A DNA stretch of 64,000 nt from Flavobacterium sp. Root935 (GTDB lineage: Bacteria > Bacteroidota > Bacteroidia > Flavobacteriales > Flavobacteriaceae). A model generated the notes under the pieces. That model was given only the letters and a program-made list of their open reading frames with translations. It ran no database searches and had not been told where the DNA came from. A program made the translations under genes and the position numbers. Shown here in pieces: positions 31,427 to 40,779 of the stretch (position 1 is its first letter; every line of letters starts with the position of its first letter). The stretch is from the NCBI RefSeq assembly GCF_001429295.1, contig NZ_LMJL01000012.1, positions 1,144,949-1,208,948 of the forward strand. Reading direction: 5' to 3'.

Positions 31427-31912
31427 TTATTTTTTCTCAGCACATTCTGCACTATCAAATTTATATTTTACGCGTTCAAAATCGATTGGTTTGTCTTTTA
31501 CTAAATAGGTAACACCCATCGTAGTCTGCATTGTTCCGTTTCCTAAAATAAGTTGTTTGTCACGTTTTAAAAGTGCCATTGGATTTTTGAAAATTTTGTC
31601 CTTAGTGGCTGCTTCTTTAAAAGTATAATCTATAAACAAAGTATCTCCGTGAAATTCTCCTGCAACCTCACCAGTTCTTACTGTTACAGGCGCAACTTTC
31701 ATTATCATGTTACCCGATACTTTTCCGTTTTTTAAATTATTTAATTTTAAATCGACTGTATCCTTTTCGTATATCGCTCTATAACATTCAGTACTTACAA
31801 TCTTTTCTCCATCAGCTTTTGCTGCTTCGGCTTCTTTTTGTTTTTCTTCATTTTTACAACTTTGTAATCCAATACAGATTACAAGCATACAAGGCAAAAT
31901 TAGGTTTTTCAT
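31427..31912 (-). CDS. Hypothetical lipoprotein, 161 aa
   Basis: Lipobox in CIGLQSCKNEEKQ followed by a Lys/Glu/Ala-rich linker. The domain has repeated beta strands (TVDLKLNNLKNGKVSGNMIMKV, EVAGEFHGDTLFIDYTF) and a CY..and..SAEC pair of cysteines that could form a disulfide. This is a common small Bacteroidota lipoprotein fold in which LKNGKVSG is often seen, but I cannot give a family name. Probably in the inner leaflet of the outer membrane. Single gene; the OmpA-family gene ends 148 bp away on the same strand. Confidence 0.75.
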   Translation of the reverse strand: MKNLILPCMLVICIGLQSCKNEEKQKEAEAAKADGEKIVSTECYRAIYEKDTVDLKLNNLKNGKVSGNMIMKVAPVTVRTGEVAGEFHGDTLFIDYTFKEAATKDKIFKNPMALLKRDKQLILGNGTMQTTMGVTYLVKDKPIDFERVKYKFDSAECAEKK

Positions 31913-32007
31913 ATTTTAAATATTTTGTTTCGAGGTTATTCCATAAAATTAAATAAAAAAGAAATCAACAGAAAGTATTTTGCAAAAATTTCAGTAAAAA
32001 AACAAAA

Positions 32008-32035
32008 CCCGACAGATTTAAAAAAACCTGTCGGG
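32008..32035 (-). terminator. CCCGACAG-type terminator of the OmpA-family gene
   Basis: CCCGACAG pairs with CTGTCGGG; on the minus strand the hairpin is followed by TTTTGTTTTTTT. Same stem sequence as 24497-24525. Confidence 0.75.
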
Positions 32036-32059
32036 CTGTATGATTTCTTTATAAAATGC

Positions 32060-34198
32060 TTACAAATTCTTAATTACAAATTCAGACCTTCTGTTTAATT
32101 CGTGTTCTTCCTCAGAACAAGATTCGTCTGTTTTACATTTTACAATTGGCACAGATTCTCCGTAACCTTTTGCAGAAACTCTCTTGGCATCAATTCCAGA
32201 TTGAATTATAAATTCTCGTGTAGAATTGGCTCTTTTTTGAGATAGATCTTCATTGAATTTGGCATTTCCGCGAGAGTCTGTATGTGATCCAATCTCGATT
32301 ACCATTCCTGGATATTTCTTCATTAAATCGACAACTCGCCCTAAAACAACTTTTGATTCTTTACGAATGTACCACATATTGTAATCAAAATAAATTGGAT
32401 CAGTTTTGATGATTAATCGGTCTTTATCGCGTACAACATCTTTTTCTGTCGCTAAAATTTCTTTTACTTTTTCCTGCTTTTTAACTTCTGCGGCGGCTAT
32501 TGCAGCTTCTTTGGCTTTTTTCTCTTTTTGTTTTAATTCTATTGCAGCAAGTTCAGCTTTTTTCTTGTTTTCTTCTTCGATAATGATTTCCTGCTTTCTC
32601 TTGTTTTCTGCAATTAGTTTTTCTTCCTGCTTAATGGCTTCTAAAGATTTTAATGCTAAAGATGCATCGCTTACAGCATCTCTAGTTTTTCCTAAAGTCA
32701 ACGATTTAGATTCATTGGTATATTTTTCCTTGAAAGCCGAAACTTTATAAGAAGCTTCGCAGGCTACTGTAAAACTGAATTTTCCGTCGGCTGAAGTTGT
32801 TATTGTATTTAAAGTTTTATTCTCTGCATCTTGTAAAATTACCATTGCATTTTCTAAAGCCAATTTCGTATCAACATCTGTAATTATGCCTGCGATAAAT
32901 TGTTTACAATCTTCAACAATTAAATCTTTAATTTCTTTGAATTGATAAATATCGTCACTGCCCTTTCCTCCTTCTCTATTCGATGCAAAAAAACCTTCTT
33001 TGGTATTGGAATCAATATTAAATGCAAAATCATCTAGATTTGAATTTAACGGTAAACCGATATTAACTGGTTTTGAATATTCATTTCCATTTATTTCAGA
33101 AACAAAAACATCTAAAGATCCGTAACCTAAATGTCCATCTGAAGAAAAATAAAGTTTATTGTCTGCAGATGCAAAAGGAAATTGTTCTCTTTTATCTGTA
33201 TTTACTAATGGACCTAAATTTTTTGGCGTATCAAATGCCCCTTTATTTACATTTACAGCATAAATATCAAACGAACCAAGAGAACCCGGCATATCAGAAG
33301 CAAAATACAATACTTTTTCGTCAGCACTTAAAGCTGGATGTTCAACAGAATAGTTCGGACTATTGAAAGGAAGCGATGTAATATTGGTCCATTTCCCGTT
33401 CACTAATTCAGCTTTAAAAATCTGAAGATTAGAGATTTTTTTTTCGTCTTTCTTTTTCTTTCCGTTTTTAGAATTGTTTCGGGTAAAATACATTGTTTTG
33501 CCATCTTTCGTGAAAACAGCATTTGATTCGTGCATTCCTGTCTTGAGTTCCTTAGCAAAATAATTCACTATAGAATCCGAGGCATTTATATTTTTTAATG
33601 GAATGGTAACTAAATTCAAATAGGTTTCATTGTCCCATTTGTATTTTTTATCAAACCAGCCCGGCTTTAATTTGACTCCTGCAAAAACAAGATTCTCTTT
33701 GTATTTTACAGCTCCAAATTCAGAGTTGGGAGTATTTATGGGCAAGTTTTTAATCTCGAAACGCTTTCCTATTGCGGTAACATTTTCTAATGTTTTAAGC
33801 TCTTTTTCGAAATTAATAATGTCTTCTGCATTAGTAGATTTAGAATAATATTGTTTTAAAGCTGCATTGGCATCATCAGCACTATTGGTTGCTTTTAGAG
33901 TTTGCGCATATCTAAAATAATAAGCTCTATCTAAATTATTACCATAATTATTAATTAGTAGACGATAATAGCGCTGTGCTTTTACCAAGTCGTTGGTATA
34001 GAAATAAGAATCGGCTAGATTTTTTATTACTTCTTGCGAAGGTTTTTCGTCAGCTAATTTTTGGTATAAAACAATTGCTTCGCTGTAATACGTTTTATCA
34101 AAAAATCGTTTTGCACGAGCTAATTCCTGATCTTGGGCATTTATAAACTGTATTGAAAATACGAATATAATAACGAGTAGTTTTTTCATATTTTTCAT
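32060..34198 (-). CDS. OmpA-family protein with TPR and PD40-like repeats, 712 aa
   Basis: The start is placed at the ATG at 34198, which begins MKNMKKLLVIIFVFSIQF, a signal peptide; an upstream extension to 34225 would overlap the preceding gene. Order of parts: TPR-like helices (about 20-130), beta-propeller-type PD40 repeats (NAVFTKDGKTMYFTRNN, HPALSADEKVLYFASDM, FPFASADNKLYFSSDG), a carboxypeptidase-regulatory-like fold, a long Lys/Glu/Ala coiled coil, and a C-terminal OmpA peptidoglycan-binding domain (IEIGSHTDSRGNAKFNEDLS). This is the PorE/SprE-associated architecture that links T9SS components to peptidoglycan. The neighbours, PorP/SprF and a T9SS type B substrate, support that role. 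Confidence 0.9.
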   Translation of the reverse strand: MKNMKKLLVIIFVFSIQFINAQDQELARAKRFFDKTYYSEAIVLYQKLADEKPSQEVIKNLADSYFYTNDLVKAQRYYRLLINNYGNNLDRAYYFRYAQTLKATNSADDANAALKQYYSKSTNAEDIINFEKELKTLENVTAIGKRFEIKNLPINTPNSEFGAVKYKENLVFAGVKLKPGWFDKKYKWDNETYLNLVTIPLKNINASDSIVNYFAKELKTGMHESNAVFTKDGKTMYFTRNNSKNGKKKKDEKKISNLQIFKAELVNGKWTNITSLPFNSPNYSVEHPALSADEKVLYFASDMPGSLGSFDIYAVNVNKGAFDTPKNLGPLVNTDKREQFPFASADNKLYFSSDGHLGYGSLDVFVSEINGNEYSKPVNIGLPLNSNLDDFAFNIDSNTKEGFFASNREGGKGSDDIYQFKEIKDLIVEDCKQFIAGIITDVDTKLALENAMVILQDAENKTLNTITTSADGKFSFTVACEASYKVSAFKEKYTNESKSLTLGKTRDAVSDASLALKSLEAIKQEEKLIAENKRKQEIIIEEENKKKAELAAIELKQKEKKAKEAAIAAAEVKKQEKVKEILATEKDVVRDKDRLIIKTDPIYFDYNMWYIRKESKVVLGRVVDLMKKYPGMVIEIGSHTDSRGNAKFNEDLSQKRANSTREFIIQSGIDAKRVSAKGYGESVPIVKCKTDESCSEEEHELNRRSEFVIKNL

Positions 34199-34199
34199 T

Positions 34200-35126
34200 T
34201 TAAAAGAATCTTGGTGATTTATCAAATCCTTTTCCTAGTAAATCTAAATCGAATAACAGCATAATTTCGTGCGTTCCTGAATTAAACTGACCGAAGTTTG
34301 TAAGTGTATAATCGTAAGCATAACCCACTCTTAGTGTTGGTGTAACATTTATATTGAACAGTGCACTTACCGAATCGTCAATTCTATAAGCTGCACCAAA
34401 TTCAAACTTTTCGTTGTACAAAACATTTGCTGTAACATCTAAAGTTATTGGTGAACCTTTTACAAATTTGGACATAAATGCCGGTTTTAATTTCAACACA
34501 TCATTGAGCTGAAAAACATAACCTGCCGTTAAAAAAGTGTGTATTTCTTCAGAACCAAAAGCATTTACTCCTGATTTTTCTTCGATATATTTAGATTTTA
34601 GCAAATTAGGAACAGATAATCCAACATACAAATTGTCTCTAAAATAGTAAGCTCCAACTCCAATATTGGGTTTAGTGGCATTTATGTTTTCTGAAAAAGC
34701 AAAATCAGTTTGCGGGTCTGTGAAACGAAAACCGTTAAAATTACTTTGCATAGATGAAAATCCAGCTTTTAAACCTAGTGAAAGTTTATTTTGTCCGCCT
34801 AATTTTAAGACATATGCAAAATCAGCGTAGACATTATTTTCTTTTTTGGCACCATCTCCAATATCATCTGAGATGAATGAGATTCCTGCTTCTATTTTAT
34901 CTGTAATAGCAGTGTGTCCGAAAAATGTAAAAGTTTTTGGAGCTCCAACTGCACCAACCCATTGTGTTCTATATAGTCCGCCAAAATTCATCATTGCGGG
35001 AACTCCTGTTGCATACGCTGGATTTATCACACTCATATTATACATATAATGTGTATATTCTGGATCCTGCTGTGCAGAAACTGATAAGTAGAAAAGGAAA
35101 TTTATAAAGAGTAGTATTTTTTTCAT
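34200..35126 (-). CDS. PorP/SprF-family T9SS outer-membrane protein, 308 aa
   Basis: Signal peptide (LFYLSVSAQQ) followed by the family signature QDPEYTHYMYNMSVINPAYAT and MNFGGLYRTQWVGAVGAPKTFTFFGH, then a barrel ending in EIMLLFDLDLLGKGFDKSPRFF. PorP/SprF proteins sit in the outer membrane. From F. johnsoniae work they are needed for secretion and surface attachment of T9SS substrates with a type B C-terminal domain. Such a substrate is encoded 32 bp upstream on the same strand, and the OmpA-family gene starts 1 bp after this stop, so the three genes form a tight cassette. Confidence 0.93.
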   Translation of the reverse strand: MKKILLFINFLFYLSVSAQQDPEYTHYMYNMSVINPAYATGVPAMMNFGGLYRTQWVGAVGAPKTFTFFGHTAITDKIEAGISFISDDIGDGAKKENNVYADFAYVLKLGGQNKLSLGLKAGFSSMQSNFNGFRFTDPQTDFAFSENINATKPNIGVGAYYFRDNLYVGLSVPNLLKSKYIEEKSGVNAFGSEEIHTFLTAGYVFQLNDVLKLKPAFMSKFVKGSPITLDVTANVLYNEKFEFGAAYRIDDSVSALFNINVTPTLRVGYAYDYTLTNFGQFNSGTHEIMLLFDLDLLGKGFDKSPRFF

Positions 35127-35158
35127 TTGAAAATTATATTAGAAATATAAAAAGAGAT

Positions 35159-37786
35159 TTATCGATTTAAATAAAGACGGCCTTGCTGCGGCGGTTTATT
35201 ATCTTTATTAAAATGAAGCACATAAAAATAAACTCCGTTGGGTGCAACTCCGCCAGCGATACCGCTCTTTTCATAGTTCATTCCGTCCCAGGCTGGTTTA
35301 TTTTTATCTCCTTTATACATTCCGTTTCCGTATCTATTATAAATTTCAAGTGTGTAATTTGGGTATAAGAATTCAATATCTTTTATCACAAATGAGTCGT
35401 TTGTGCCATCTCCATTTGGAGAAAATCCATCGGGAACAAAAAAGTCATTTGGGACATTATTGCATTCTGTTAATGTGACTGTGACTTCAATATATTCTGA
35501 AGAGAAACAGTCTGTACTTGGAAAATTAAATCCATAATATCTGCCTTGTTCAATCAGATGAGTTGTACTAGATAATAAATTTCCATTATTCGGAGCATCA
35601 TACCAAACCACACTTGAAGGAACATTGGTATTATTGGATAAATCTGAAATCGTTGGATTATTTAATCCGCAGAAGTTTTGCCCATCTGAATTTAATACTG
35701 GAGCAGGTGAATCGTTTATGGTAACTACAACCGTGGCAGCTTCTGAAGTACATCCCGCGGGCGAAGTTTCTCTTACATAATAATTACCAGATTCTAAAAT
35801 CAAAGTACCTGCCAATGGCGTGGTTGATGTTGCTGAATTGTACCATTTATATTGATTTCCGTTCGGAACTAAATTAGCAACTGCAGCTTCATCAACTTTA
35901 CAAAAAGATTGAGGATTTACTGTTGGCGGAACTGGTATTGGGTTGATAATAAAACTGTCTAAAACATTAGTTAAATTAATATCACAACCGGTAATATCGT
36001 TCTTTAAATTTGTTAATGAAATAATTGTTGAGCCAGTATTTAAAAGTAAACCTGCAGGAATCTGAAATTCTGCTTTTCCGTTAACAGCCGTCAAAGTAAT
36101 TGTTTCTGAAGCAATATTATCTCCAAGAAGCATATAATTAATTGTAATATTAGTTAGATTTCCTAATCCTGAAATTGTTGCTGAAACGGGATCATTTAAA
36201 CAATGATCGCTTACTGCTACACTAACTGTCGCAGCATTTGGAAGCGGATTTATAATTAAATTCCCTCTTACATTTGCTGTATTGGTACAAGTAGTAACGG
36301 TATTGGTGATATTAGTTATTACTATAGATGAAGCGCCGCTGTTTCTATTTAAGTTTCCTGGAATTACAAAATTTGCTTCTCCCCCAGATACTGTTATATT
36401 CCGTGTCTGCCCTAATGCAAAATTATCTCCTGTAACATTGTATACAATATTATAATTGCCATCTGGCAGTAAAGTTGCATTTTTTAAATAAGCCAAAGCA
36501 TCTTTATTTTGGCATGTTGGATCAAGCGTTAACACTGCACCATCTAAGCGTGGAATTGGATGAACTTCAAGAACATCAGATAAATTATTGACAATATTTA
36601 CACAGGCTCTTTTACTTGTAGTTGCTACAATATTGGTAATAGTCAGCGTAAATTTACCTACTTGTCTAAAGTAAGAAGACGAAACTGGAAAATTAAGTAC
36701 TCCATTCACAAAGCTAGAAGTAATCGTTTGACTTCCTCCGTTTGGTCCAGATACATTAAAGGTTACCTCGTATTGTCCGTTTGGAATTGGCTGAGCCCCT
36801 TGTGTCAATGTTGCAGAGTAAACCGCTGTTGGAATTTCTGGTTCACATATATCTTTAACGACATCAACTTTTGCTCCTGTAAAATCAAGTCTTTTTTCTA
36901 TTGTTACCTTAACAGCTGCAGTTTTATCTGGGCAAACTTTATTATTTGGAGTAGCATAAACCGTATAGTTAAACTGATATTCTCCTGGTCCGCGTGCATT
37001 GTATAAATCCTCTAAATTCACATTATGATCTGTTGGAGAAGTAATTCCAGGACCGCTCCATTCACCGCCACCGTCTTGACCAGAAAGTCTAGTATTTAAA
37101 TCTAAGTCTGTATAATTTGAAATCTCCGTATCAGCACAAATTAATAAGTCGCTCGGAGTTCCTTCTTTTGGTGCTCTAACAACAGTTATAATTACTGTAG
37201 AAGAAGGCGAATCTGTCGAACAAGCAAGCACAGGCGGAACGGTATAAGTATATTGATAAGCTCCTTTTTTATCAGTTATCGGGATAGATGATTCTGGCAA
37301 AGGCTGTCCGCTGCTGTCTGTCCAAACTCCATTAGTGTGCGGAGCCATAACGGTACCATTGAAAGCGGTAAAGAGATTAAAAAAATTTTCGTCGCTACAC
37401 ACGGTTGCATAAGGAGCTGGTACACCAGCATACGCGCCAATTCTTATCGTGATCTTAGCGGTTCTGTTCGTACATCCTGCTGTAACTGGGGCAGTATAAG
37501 TGTATACATAAGTACCTCCACTACTTATAACTTGAGCATTCAGCGTTCCATTTACTGCGTCTAATCCTCGAGGGTTAGTATTTGCAGTCCATGTCCCTCC
37601 TGGCACTGGAGTTCCTCCTAATAAAGAAAACAAAGAAATATTTTGATTTACTGGATCTGCAATAGTAGTACATAAATCTAATTGTGCATCAGATCCTGCA
37701 CATTGTGCAGCAACTTTTGTGGGTAAAACCAATAAACAAGTAAAAACAAATAATATTTGTAAGAAATTAAAGTAGTTTTTGGCCAT
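35159..37786 (-). CDS. T9SS type B sorting-domain surface protein, 875 aa
   Basis: Signal peptide (VFTCLLVLPTKVAAQC), then a series of Ig-like, PKD/SprB-type beta domains rich in Thr/Asn/Gly with recurring TITN and NPxP phrases (for example SIVITNITNTVTTC, LTNLKNDITGCDINLTN). The C-terminus is a CHU_C-type sorting domain: VPDGFSPNGDGTNDSFVI, YTLEIYNRYGNGMYKGD, and GVYFYVLHFN. It is expected to be secreted through the type IX system and remain cell-associated as an adhesin or extracellular polymer. Paired with a dedicated SprF-like protein downstream. The many Cys suggest disulfide-stabilised domains. The ligand is unknown. Confidence 0.92.
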   Translation of the reverse strand: MAKNYFNFLQILFVFTCLLVLPTKVAAQCAGSDAQLDLCTTIADPVNQNISLFSLLGGTPVPGGTWTANTNPRGLDAVNGTLNAQVISSGGTYVYTYTAPVTAGCTNRTAKITIRIGAYAGVPAPYATVCSDENFFNLFTAFNGTVMAPHTNGVWTDSSGQPLPESSIPITDKKGAYQYTYTVPPVLACSTDSPSSTVIITVVRAPKEGTPSDLLICADTEISNYTDLDLNTRLSGQDGGGEWSGPGITSPTDHNVNLEDLYNARGPGEYQFNYTVYATPNNKVCPDKTAAVKVTIEKRLDFTGAKVDVVKDICEPEIPTAVYSATLTQGAQPIPNGQYEVTFNVSGPNGGSQTITSSFVNGVLNFPVSSSYFRQVGKFTLTITNIVATTSKRACVNIVNNLSDVLEVHPIPRLDGAVLTLDPTCQNKDALAYLKNATLLPDGNYNIVYNVTGDNFALGQTRNITVSGGEANFVIPGNLNRNSGASSIVITNITNTVTTCTNTANVRGNLIINPLPNAATVSVAVSDHCLNDPVSATISGLGNLTNITINYMLLGDNIASETITLTAVNGKAEFQIPAGLLLNTGSTIISLTNLKNDITGCDINLTNVLDSFIINPIPVPPTVNPQSFCKVDEAAVANLVPNGNQYKWYNSATSTTPLAGTLILESGNYYVRETSPAGCTSEAATVVVTINDSPAPVLNSDGQNFCGLNNPTISDLSNNTNVPSSVVWYDAPNNGNLLSSTTHLIEQGRYYGFNFPSTDCFSSEYIEVTVTLTECNNVPNDFFVPDGFSPNGDGTNDSFVIKDIEFLYPNYTLEIYNRYGNGMYKGDKNKPAWDGMNYEKSGIAGGVAPNGVYFYVLHFNKDNKPPQQGRLYLNR

Positions 37787-37930
37787 AGATTAAATTTTTG
37801 TTAAACATAATAAAATATCTAGGCAAAAATCTAATTTTAACAAACGTTTTTTCACAAAAAATAAAAATTTCTTTAAAATAATTTTATAAAAAACCAATTT
37901 TACTTAACGTTAAGTTATTCTTTGTCAATT

Positions 37931-39256
37931 TTAAAGTTCATCTTCTAATTTGAATCTGAATTTGAGTACTACACTATTTCTTTCTATTTCTAAATTTATC
38001 CAAATATCATCTTCAGATTTTAAAAGATTGTTTATCTGCTGTAAACTGTATCTGTATGGCTGCGTATTATTTATGCTTATTATGATATCACCTTTGCGTA
38101 AACCACATTTTTCTGCAGCTGAGTTCTTGCGCACATTCACTATTTCATAAACCGGCTTAAGGGCAAATTTGTATTTAAAATTGTTATTATTTTTGTCTTT
38201 TTCCTGTAATTCATCAATGGTCGAGGCCACTTGTACAGTTTCAAGATGAACGGTCTCCTGTACCCACTGCAAGCCGTTATGCTGAACCGTAATCCCACTT
38301 TTATTATAAGTAAACGGTTCGTTAAATTTGCTGTTTTTCTTTAAGTATAACTTTTTCTCCTTATAGTCAAGTATAACGGTAAAACGTTTTAGAACCTCTC
38401 CTCCAACAGAACCAATACGTCCTGGAACCATCTTCACATTTCGGATGGAAACTGAATCGGGAAATGAAACAATTGGTTTTTTAAAATCAAATTCATCAAT
38501 CGAAAATTTATCGATTTTAGCGCGATGTCCTTCAATATCACCGCTGAAGCCTTTTCCTAAGAAATCGGGAAAATTTTTGTCTGGAAGCCTGATTGTATTA
38601 TTCTCAAAAATCCAGAAAGCATCACTATTTCCAATATCAATTAAAAGTTTTGCCGGAATATCAACATTATTTACTGTAGCGGTAGTTAGAATATAAGGTT
38701 TTGATCTTTCTATAGTTATCGGGATTTGTTTGAATTTCTTATCCAATTTGTCCTGAAATTTATTATTTCTGGTATAAACTATAATTTTCTTTTTTTGATA
38801 ATTAATTTCGACTACATTATTTCGGAAGAATTTATGACCAATGATTCCGTTAACAGGGATTCCGATATGAGAAGATAAATTGAAACTTTGATCCAAAATA
38901 ATAAAAACCATATGGTCGTCTGATCTTAAACCATGTGTTTCTAAAATATTTTTTGTTGATTTTAAACCCTCAATTTCTTCTTCACTTCCAAGACCCCTAA
39001 GTTTTATTTTTTCGACATTATTAAAGCTTACTTCCTGCTTGTCTTCCATACTGAACAAAATAGTTTCTTCAACACCTGAATCCAATAGAAAATTTAGCTC
39101 TACTCCGTTTACTTTAATGGGAATAAAAATAAGATTGTTAATCAATTTAAAAGGGACTGTAGCTTTTGCTGCATTGTTTTGTAATAAAAAATCGCCTTGT
39201 CCAAAAAGCAAAAAAGGTAAGAATAACCCAAAAAACAATACTATATATTTTTTCAT
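37931..39256 (-). CDS. Retropepsin-like aspartyl protease with PDZ domain, 441 aa
   Basis: The frame extends upstream to a TTG at 39262, but the ATG at 39256 gives the signal peptide MKKYIVLFFGLFLPFLLFGQG. Two tandem pepsin-like half domains follow. The first has LLDSGVEETILF, a good catalytic DSG. The second has LIDIGNSDAFWIF, with DIG in place of DTG/DSG. A PDZ domain (NSAAEKCGLRKGDIIISINN) closes the protein. This is the layout of PF13650-type periplasmic proteases, whose substrates are largely unknown. The non-canonical second motif may lower activity or still provide the second Asp. Neighbouring genes do not suggest a partner. Confidence 0.85.
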   Translation of the reverse strand: MKKYIVLFFGLFLPFLLFGQGDFLLQNNAAKATVPFKLINNLIFIPIKVNGVELNFLLDSGVEETILFSMEDKQEVSFNNVEKIKLRGLGSEEEIEGLKSTKNILETHGLRSDDHMVFIILDQSFNLSSHIGIPVNGIIGHKFFRNNVVEINYQKKKIIVYTRNNKFQDKLDKKFKQIPITIERSKPYILTTATVNNVDIPAKLLIDIGNSDAFWIFENNTIRLPDKNFPDFLGKGFSGDIEGHRAKIDKFSIDEFDFKKPIVSFPDSVSIRNVKMVPGRIGSVGGEVLKRFTVILDYKEKKLYLKKNSKFNEPFTYNKSGITVQHNGLQWVQETVHLETVQVASTIDELQEKDKNNNNFKYKFALKPVYEIVNVRKNSAAEKCGLRKGDIIISINNTQPYRYSLQQINNLLKSEDDIWINLEIERNSVVLKFRFKLEDEL

Positions 39257-39379
39257 TGGCAATATTTTATTATAAAATTAGTAAATATATTTATTATTGT
39301 TACATTTTTGCAAGTACCCTTATTGTTTACGTTAAATTCGAAAAAAAAATGCAAATTTGCACTTCAATAATTTATACTC

Positions 39380-40576
39380 ATGCCTACAATTTCACACAAG
39401 GGAAGAAACATGCCCGAATCTCCGATACGTAAGCTTGCTCCTTTTGCAGATCTAGCAAAGAAAAAAGGACACAAGGTGTATCACTTAAACATTGGTCAAC
39501 CGGATATCAAGACACCGGAAGTGGCCATCGAGGCGGTAAAAAATATTGATTTAACTCTTATAGAATACAGTCCGTCTGCCGGATATGAAAGCTATAGAAA
39601 GAAATTAGCTCATTTTTACCAGCGCCAAAATGTAAACGTTAACACAGAAGACATCATTGTAACTACTGGTGGTTCTGAAGCCTTACTATTTGCGCTGGCC
39701 ACAATAACAGATCCTGGAGATGAAATTATTATCCCAGAACCTTTTTATGCTAATTATCACGCATTTGCATCGTCTACGAGCGCAACTGTAGTACCACTTG
39801 TTTCTACTATTGAAACTGCATTTGCTTTACCAAGTATAGACGAAGTTGAAAAATTAATAACACCCAAAACAAAAGCCATTCTGATTTGCAACCCTGGAAA
39901 TCCGACTGGATATTTATATTCTGAAGCTGAAATTAAGCAATTGGCTGGTTTGATTAAAAAACACGACTTGTACTTAATTGCTGATGAAGTGTATCGTGAA
40001 TTTTTATACGACGGAGATGATGTACATTTTTCTGTAATGAATTTAGAAGATGTGCAGCAAAACGTAATTATGGTCGATTCTGTTTCTAAACGTTACAGTA
40101 TGTGCGGGGCAAGAATTGGCTGTTTGGTTACTAAAAACAAAGATGTTTTAGCAACGGTAATGAAATTTGCTCAAGCGCGTTTGAGTCCGCCTACAATTGA
40201 ACAGATTGCCTGCGAAGCTGCTATTGATACGCCTCAAAGTTATTTTGATGAAGTAATTGCAGAATACAAAGAACGCCGCAACACGCTAATTGCCGAATTA
40301 AATAAAATTGAAGGAGTTATTGTTACAAAACCTAAAGGCGCTTTTTATTGTATTGCTGAGCTTCCAATAAAAGATTCTGATGATTTTGCACAATGGCTTT
40401 TAGAAAGCTATAATTTAAACGGTGAAACTGTAATGATTGCTCCTGCCAAAGGTTTTTATTCAACCCCTGGCATGGGATTAAATCAAGTGAGAATTGCATA
40501 TGTATTGAATAAGCAAGATTTAATTACTGCCGTAAATATTTTAAAAGAAGCATTATTGGTTTATAATAACAGATAA
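39380..40576 (+). CDS. PLP-dependent class I/II aminotransferase, 398 aa
   Basis: Aspartate-aminotransferase fold type I. Lys237 (MVDSVSKRYSMCGARIGCLV) is the PLP Schiff-base lysine. GGSEALLFA binds the cofactor phosphate, CNPGNPTGYL binds the substrate or cofactor ring, and the C-terminal Arg in NQVRIAYV binds the carboxylate. It is cytosolic. The exact substrate (aspartate, alanine/glutamate or an aromatic amino acid) cannot be decided; the N-terminal SHKGRNMPESPIRKLAPFAD is typical of the Bacteroidota aspartate/aromatic group. Monocistronic with a strong terminator at 40601-40632. A CAAATTTG -7-like sequence lies about 24 bp before the start. Confidence 0.9.
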   Translation: MPTISHKGRNMPESPIRKLAPFADLAKKKGHKVYHLNIGQPDIKTPEVAIEAVKNIDLTLIEYSPSAGYESYRKKLAHFYQRQNVNVNTEDIIVTTGGSEALLFALATITDPGDEIIIPEPFYANYHAFASSTSATVVPLVSTIETAFALPSIDEVEKLITPKTKAILICNPGNPTGYLYSEAEIKQLAGLIKKHDLYLIADEVYREFLYDGDDVHFSVMNLEDVQQNVIMVDSVSKRYSMCGARIGCLVTKNKDVLATVMKFAQARLSPPTIEQIACEAAIDTPQSYFDEVIAEYKERRNTLIAELNKIEGVIVTKPKGAFYCIAELPIKDSDDFAQWLLESYNLNGETVMIAPAKGFYSTPGMGLNQVRIAYVLNKQDLITAVNILKEALLVYNNR

Positions 40577-40600
40577 TCAAGATTTTAAAAACAAAATTCA

Positions 40601-40632
40601 AAAAGACAATAACCCTTTCGTTATTGTCTTTT
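40601..40632 (+). terminator. Terminator of the aminotransferase gene
   Basis: AAAAGACAATAAC/GTTATTGTCTTTT, a perfect 13-bp stem with a 6-nt loop. Confidence 0.9.
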
Positions 40633-40731
40633 GTGTTTTAAATTAGAATATTATGATCGTTAATTTAGATTATATCCAAAAAGGAACAATTAAATCGTAA
40701 AAACCATAGAAAAGGTTTCCTATTTATTAAT

Positions 40732-40739
40732 TATCTTTA
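40732..40739 (+). promoter_or_regulatory. Candidate -7 element of folE
   Basis: TATCTTTA (one mismatch to TAnnTTTG), 40 bp before the folE ATG. Confidence 0.4.
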
Positions 40740-40779
40740 CCGCCTTAAAAAGATATACCCAATATAATAGTAGTTTTTA

